From the NCBI GenBank assembly GCA_029058455.1, contig JAIDXU010000237.1, positions 1-8,593 of the forward strand: DNA of 8,593 bases, written 5' to 3'. This stretch comes from Paramuribaculum sp. (GTDB taxonomy: Bacteria > Bacteroidota > Bacteroidia > Bacteroidales > Muribaculaceae). Positions 6,406-8,593 of the stretch are shown piece by piece. The notes beneath the pieces were generated by a model that was given only the letters and a program-made list of their open reading frames with translations, searched no databases and was not told where the DNA came from. Position numbers and translations under genes: made by a program. Positions within the stretch are counted from its first letter, which is position 1; each line of letters begins with the position of its first letter.

Positions 6406-6855
6406 TTAGGAAAGCAACTCCTTTACACGTGCTGAAATCAGTTTTCCGTCGGCGCGGCCGGCAAGACGCTTCGTGGCCACACCCATCACCTTGCCCATCT
6501 CGCGGGCAGAGGTGGCGCCAACCTCGGCGATAATCTCGCGCAGAGTGGCGTCGAGCTGCTCGGGGGTAAGCTGTTCAGGAAGATAGGCTTTTATCACGGC
6601 AGCCTCGGCGAGCTCGTTTTCAGCCAGTTCGGGGCGATTTTGCGAGGTGTAGATTTCAGCGGTTTCAACACGCTGCTTCACCATCTTGGTCATGATTTTA
6701 CAAGCCTGCTCGTCGGAGAGCTGTCCGTCGGCTCCTTTGGCTGTTTTAGCTTCAAGAAATTCTTTTTTCACGCCTCTGAGCGCCTCAAGACGCACCTTGT
6801 CGCGGGCAAGCATAGCCGCTTTGATGTCGGCACTGATCTGTTCGAATAAGTCCAT
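6406..6855 (-). CDS. yqeY: GatB/YqeY domain-containing protein
   Basis: A 149-residue, all-helical cytoplasmic protein of the YqeY family, which is homologous to the C-terminal tRNA-contacting tail domain of GatB, the amidotransferase subunit that makes Gln-tRNA or Asn-tRNA. Recognisable family segments are the N-terminal DIKAAMLARDKVRLEALR (10-27), MVKQRVETAEIY (58-69), IKAYLPEQLTPEQL (88-101) and MGKVMGVATKRLAGRADGK (120-138). The length matches stand-alone YqeY proteins. There is no catalytic domain; the exact job of free YqeY is not well established, and an RNA- or tRNA-associated role is inferred from GatB. It is first in the minus-strand cluster with serS and the TrmH-type methyltransferase. 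A -7 box lies 26 bases upstream of the start, with a palindrome just beyond. Confidence 0.95.
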   Translation of the reverse strand: MDLFEQISADIKAAMLARDKVRLEALRGVKKEFLEAKTAKGADGQLSDEQACKIMTKMVKQRVETAEIYTSQNRPELAENELAEAAVIKAYLPEQLTPEQLDATLREIIAEVGATSAREMGKVMGVATKRLAGRADGKLISARVKELLS

Positions 6856-6880
6856 TTTTAATATATGTGGAATTTTTTGG

Positions 6881-6888
6881 CAAAAATA
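6881..6888 (-). promoter_or_regulatory. Putative -7 box for yqeY-serS-trmH
   Basis: On the minus strand this reads TATTTTTG, matching TAnnTTTG, 25 bases upstream of the yqeY start codon. No TTTG-like -33 is evident; the expected position is occupied by the 6905-6919 palindrome. The spacing to the start codon mirrors that of the HAD gene promoter (about 25 bases), which adds some support. Confidence 0.5.
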
Positions 6889-6904
6889 ACTAATTTTTTC
6901 CGAG

Positions 6905-6919
6905 GCGAGATAATCTCGC
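6905..6919. repeat. 15-bp palindrome upstream of yqeY
   Basis: GCGAGAT at 6905-6911 and ATCTCGC at 6913-6919 are perfect inverted repeats around a single A. The element sits 17-31 bases upstream of the yqeY -7 box, covering where a -33 element would be. That is a plausible operator position for a dimeric regulator. There is no T-run after it on either strand, so it is not an intrinsic terminator. The repeat is directly visible; the regulatory role is inference. Confidence 0.5.
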
Positions 6920-6961
6920 GACTGAAAAAACTCGCCACTTCATGACCGATTGGCCATTATA

Positions 6962-6985
6962 TCCAAAGACTTTCTAAAGATTGGA
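6962..6985. repeat. Imperfect inverted repeat upstream of the efflux gene
   Basis: TCCAA (6962-6966) and TTGGA (6981-6985) form outer arms, and CTTT (6970-6973) and AAAG (6976-6979) form inner arms around CT, giving a dyad with a small asymmetric bulge. It lies about 50-75 bases upstream of the TolC-family gene's -7 box, in a position suited to an activator. The arms are short, so a chance origin is possible. Confidence 0.3.
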
Positions 6986-7036
6986 ATAAACGGCGAAAAT
7001 CATGTTTTACCCAAACTATAGCTCACTGTAAGGAGT

Positions 7037-7044
7037 TATATTTG
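7037..7044 (+). promoter_or_regulatory. Putative -7 box for the TolC-family gene
   Basis: TATATTTG matches the Bacteroidetes -7 consensus TAnnTTTG and is the same octamer as in the 892 operon promoter. No good -33 TTTG occurs 17-23 bases upstream, which could indicate an activator-dependent promoter. Predicted transcription start is near 7050, giving a leader of about 90 nt before the ATG at 7142, longer than for the other promoters here. Confidence 0.5.
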
Positions 7045-7078
7045 TAGAACCGCTTAAAAAGGCGGCCACGTTTCACAA

Positions 7079-7105
7079 GCAATCACCTGTCGCAATCACG
7101 GGTGA
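7079..7105 (+). repeat. Direct repeat and short dyad in the efflux-gene leader
   Basis: GCAATCAC occurs at 7079-7086 and again at 7092-7099, 13 bases apart. TCACC (7083-7087) can also pair with GGTGA (7101-7105) across the repeat. A T-run follows at 7112-7117. The stem is only 5 bp and the T-run is six bases away, so a classical terminator is unlikely. A tandem operator or weak attenuator is possible. The region lies inside the predicted 5' leader of the TolC-family gene. Confidence 0.35.
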
Positions 7106-7141
7106 ATTCTGTTTTTTCATTCGACCAAATTTTAATTTCTC

Positions 7142-8593
7142 ATGCGATTAGTTCATCACATCAACTTATGGCTCGGTGCCGCGATAGCCTTATGCTCGCA
7201 ACCGCTGTCAGCTCAGGATAATCTGCCGGTCGAAGGCCCGGTTACATTGGAGCAATGCCGCGCTATGGCACTCTCCAACAACAAGCAGATGCGCATTGCC
7301 AACGAAAAGGTGCGCGGAGCAGGTTATCAACGCAAAGAAGCTTTTGCCGCCTATCTCCCTTCAATCGATTTCGAAGGAGGATATGCCTACAACCAGAAGA
7401 ATGTTTCGATTTTCGACTCCGACCAGTTGCTTCCCACCAAGACTTTCAATCTCGAGAAGCAAAGCTATGAATTTAATCTCGTCACCAATCCTATAACCCA
7501 CGAACCTATAAAGGGTCCTGACGGACAATATATCCCCCAGACCGTGGCTCTGATACCGAAAGAGGCTATGGAATTTGATATCCATAACCTGTTTTTCGGT
7601 GCTGTAACCGTGACCCAGCCTGTTTACATGGGCGGTAAGATCGTGGCTCTCAACAAGCTCACCCACTATGCCGAGGAAGCCGCCAAAGCCCTGCGCGACA
7701 ATGAGGCCGACAACGTGGTCTATGCCGTCGACGCAGCCTATTGGCAGGTGGTATCGCTCAATGCCAAAAAGGTACTCGCCGAAAGCTATGTCGCTCTGCT
7801 CGACACCCTCTGCCACGACGTGAAACTGATGTGTGAGCAGGGTGTGGCCGTGAAAAGCGATCTTCTGAGCGTGGAAGTGAAGCTCAATTCGGCTCAGATC
7901 GATCTCACAAAGGTAAACAACGGCCTCGTGCTGTCGCGCATGGCTCTCGCCCAGCTCTGCGGACTTCCCCTCGACAGTCAGCTTGTTCTGGCCGACGAAT
8001 CCGACAGCCTCGCCGACATTCCCACCAATGAGAATCTCATCGCCACAACCTACAATATGAATGATGTTTATCAGAACCGCGACGATCTCCGGGCTCTCGA
8101 CATGGCAGTGAAAGCCAACCAACAGAAAGCCAAAGTTGCCATGGCATCGATGCTACCCAACCTCGCGGTTGTAGGCGCATATTCATTCAGCAATCCCAAC
8201 ATGTTTGACGGCTTCAAAAAGCGTTTCAACGGGTCGTTTTCAGTAGGTGCAATGCTCACTATTCCTATCTGGCACTGGGGCGGTAACTACAACAAATATC
8301 GCGCCGCCAAGTCAGAAACCCTTGTCAGCGAACTCCAGCGTCAGGATGCTTTCGAGCTTGTAGACCTGCAGGTGCGTCAGTCGGCTTTCAAAACCCGCGA
8401 GGCCATCAAGACCCACAACATGACCACCACCAACATGGCCAAGGCTGATGAAAACCTCCGTCAGGCAAACCTTGCCTTCCATGAGGGAGTTATGGCCACC
8501 GAAAATGTAATGGAAGCTCAGACCGCATGGCTCAAGGCTTGTTCCGAACGCATCGACGCGGCAATCGACGTGAAACTTTGCGAAGTCTATCTC
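7142..8593 (+). CDS. TolC-family outer membrane efflux protein (3' end cut by window)
   Basis: Open from the ATG at 7142 to the window edge: 484 codons with no stop. Residues 1-24 are a signal peptide (MRLVHHI, a hydrophobic core, then LSA before Q25). The mature protein has the two-fold repeat of TolC-type channels. Repeat 1 starts at TLEQCRAMALSNN (35-47), has a beta segment GAVTVTQPVYMGG (153-165) and a helix with EQGVAVKSDLL (232-242). Repeat 2 starts near residue 307, has GAMLTIPIWHWGG (369-381) and a helix with HEGVMATENVMEAQ (447-460). The two are offset by about 215 residues. Such proteins trimerise into an outer-membrane barrel plus periplasmic helical tunnel and serve as the exit duct for RND, ABC or MFS pumps, or for type I secretion. 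The residues between about 85 and 150, with a Pro/Gly-rich stretch before the first beta segment, match my memory of Bacteroides homologues. Only perhaps 10-20 C-terminal residues are missing. Partner adaptor and pump genes may lie downstream, outside the window. Confidence 0.93.
   Translation, partial: MRLVHHINLWLGAAIALCSQPLSAQDNLPVEGPVTLEQCRAMALSNNKQMRIANEKVRGAGYQRKEAFAAYLPSIDFEGGYAYNQKNVSIFDSDQLLPTKTFNLEKQSYEFNLVTNPITHEPIKGPDGQYIPQTVALIPKEAMEFDIHNLFFGAVTVTQPVYMGGKIVALNKLTHYAEEAAKALRDNEADNVVYAVDAAYWQVVSLNAKKVLAESYVALLDTLCHDVKLMCEQGVAVKSDLLSVEVKLNSAQIDLTKVNNGLVLSRMALAQLCGLPLDSQLVLADESDSLADIPTNENLIATTYNMNDVYQNRDDLRALDMAVKANQQKAKVAMASMLPNLAVVGAYSFSNPNMFDGFKKRFNGSFSVGAMLTIPIWHWGGNYNKYRAAKSETLVSELQRQDAFELVDLQVRQSAFKTREAIKTHNMTTTNMAKADENLRQANLAFHEGVMATENVMEAQTAWLKACSERIDAAIDVKLCEVYL

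Larger units (their letters stand above)
6856..7141. other. Divergent regulatory region between yqeY and the TolC-family gene
   Basis: A 286-base AT-rich gap between divergently transcribed genes. I could support a -7 box on each strand, a palindrome near the yqeY promoter, an inverted repeat in the middle, and repeats in the leader of the efflux gene, all listed separately. I saw no ORF with a credible protein, no tRNA-like cloverleaf and no recognisable riboswitch core. Confidence 0.6.

Noticed and set aside
7190..7200. Possible lipoprotein signal at Cys18 of the TolC-family protein
   Set aside because: The residues before the Cys are I-A-L. Leu at -1 does not fit a lipobox, and LSA before Q25 gives a better ordinary signal-peptidase site.
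7361..8122. A 253-codon open frame on the minus strand inside the TolC-family gene
   Set aside because: Antisense shadow. The plus frame has a signal peptide and both TolC repeats, and the minus translation is rich in His/Val/Gly with no family resemblance.
1..8593. Mobile element, prophage, CRISPR, tRNA or rRNA content
   Set aside because: I found no transposase, integrase, phage structural gene, spaced repeat array or cloverleaf. The base composition looks even and the genes are mostly core families.

Overview
The window reads as chromosome of a Bacteroidales bacterium. The family is my inference: a moderately GC-rich gut member such as Muribaculaceae would fit, but I cannot prove it. The evidence is four Bacteroidetes-type -7 boxes (TAnnTTTG) placed just upstream of gene starts, the absence of strong Shine-Dalgarno sequences, a secreted protein ending in a Por/T9SS-like C-terminal fold, and a TolC-family protein with the Bacteroidetes 'TLEQC' start. 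There are no rRNA or tRNA genes, CRISPR arrays, insertion sequences or phage genes. The sequence is compact and looks like core genome rather than an island.

Layout. (1) 16-762, minus: a beta-phosphoglucomutase-like HAD hydrolase. (2) 763-891: a divergent promoter region with one -7 box on each strand. (3) 892-4538, plus: a probable four-gene operon. It holds a 118-residue secreted mini-protein that is mostly a sorting-domain-like module, a YciO-type member of the Sua5/YciO/YrdC family, a 567-residue fusion of an ABC-type AAA ATPase with a TOPRIM/DUF4435 domain, and menA, which overlaps the fusion gene by 4 bases (ATGA). (4) 4494-6855, minus: a translation and RNA cluster transcribed yqeY, serS, then a SpoU/TrmH-family RNA methyltransferase. 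The methyltransferase's 3' end overlaps the 3' end of menA tail to tail by 45 bases. (5) 6856-7141: a 286-base divergent regulatory region with two promoter boxes and several short inverted and direct repeats. (6) 7142-8593, plus: a TolC-family outer membrane efflux protein that is open to the window edge and lacks only its last residues and stop codon.

The most notable element is the ATPase-TOPRIM fusion at 1948-3651. Its domain order matches AriA plus AriB of the PARIS anti-phage system (AAA ATPase plus DUF4435 TOPRIM nuclease), but in one polypeptide. It sits in a housekeeping-looking operon rather than a defence island, and its Walker B motif lacks the usual catalytic Glu. It could be a resident PARIS-like defence protein, or a domesticated or ancestral relative with a cellular role. 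Its neighbour yciO belongs to the t6A (tRNA position 37) enzyme superfamily, and the facing cluster is also tRNA- and RNA-related. A tRNA connection is therefore an attractive but unproven hypothesis.
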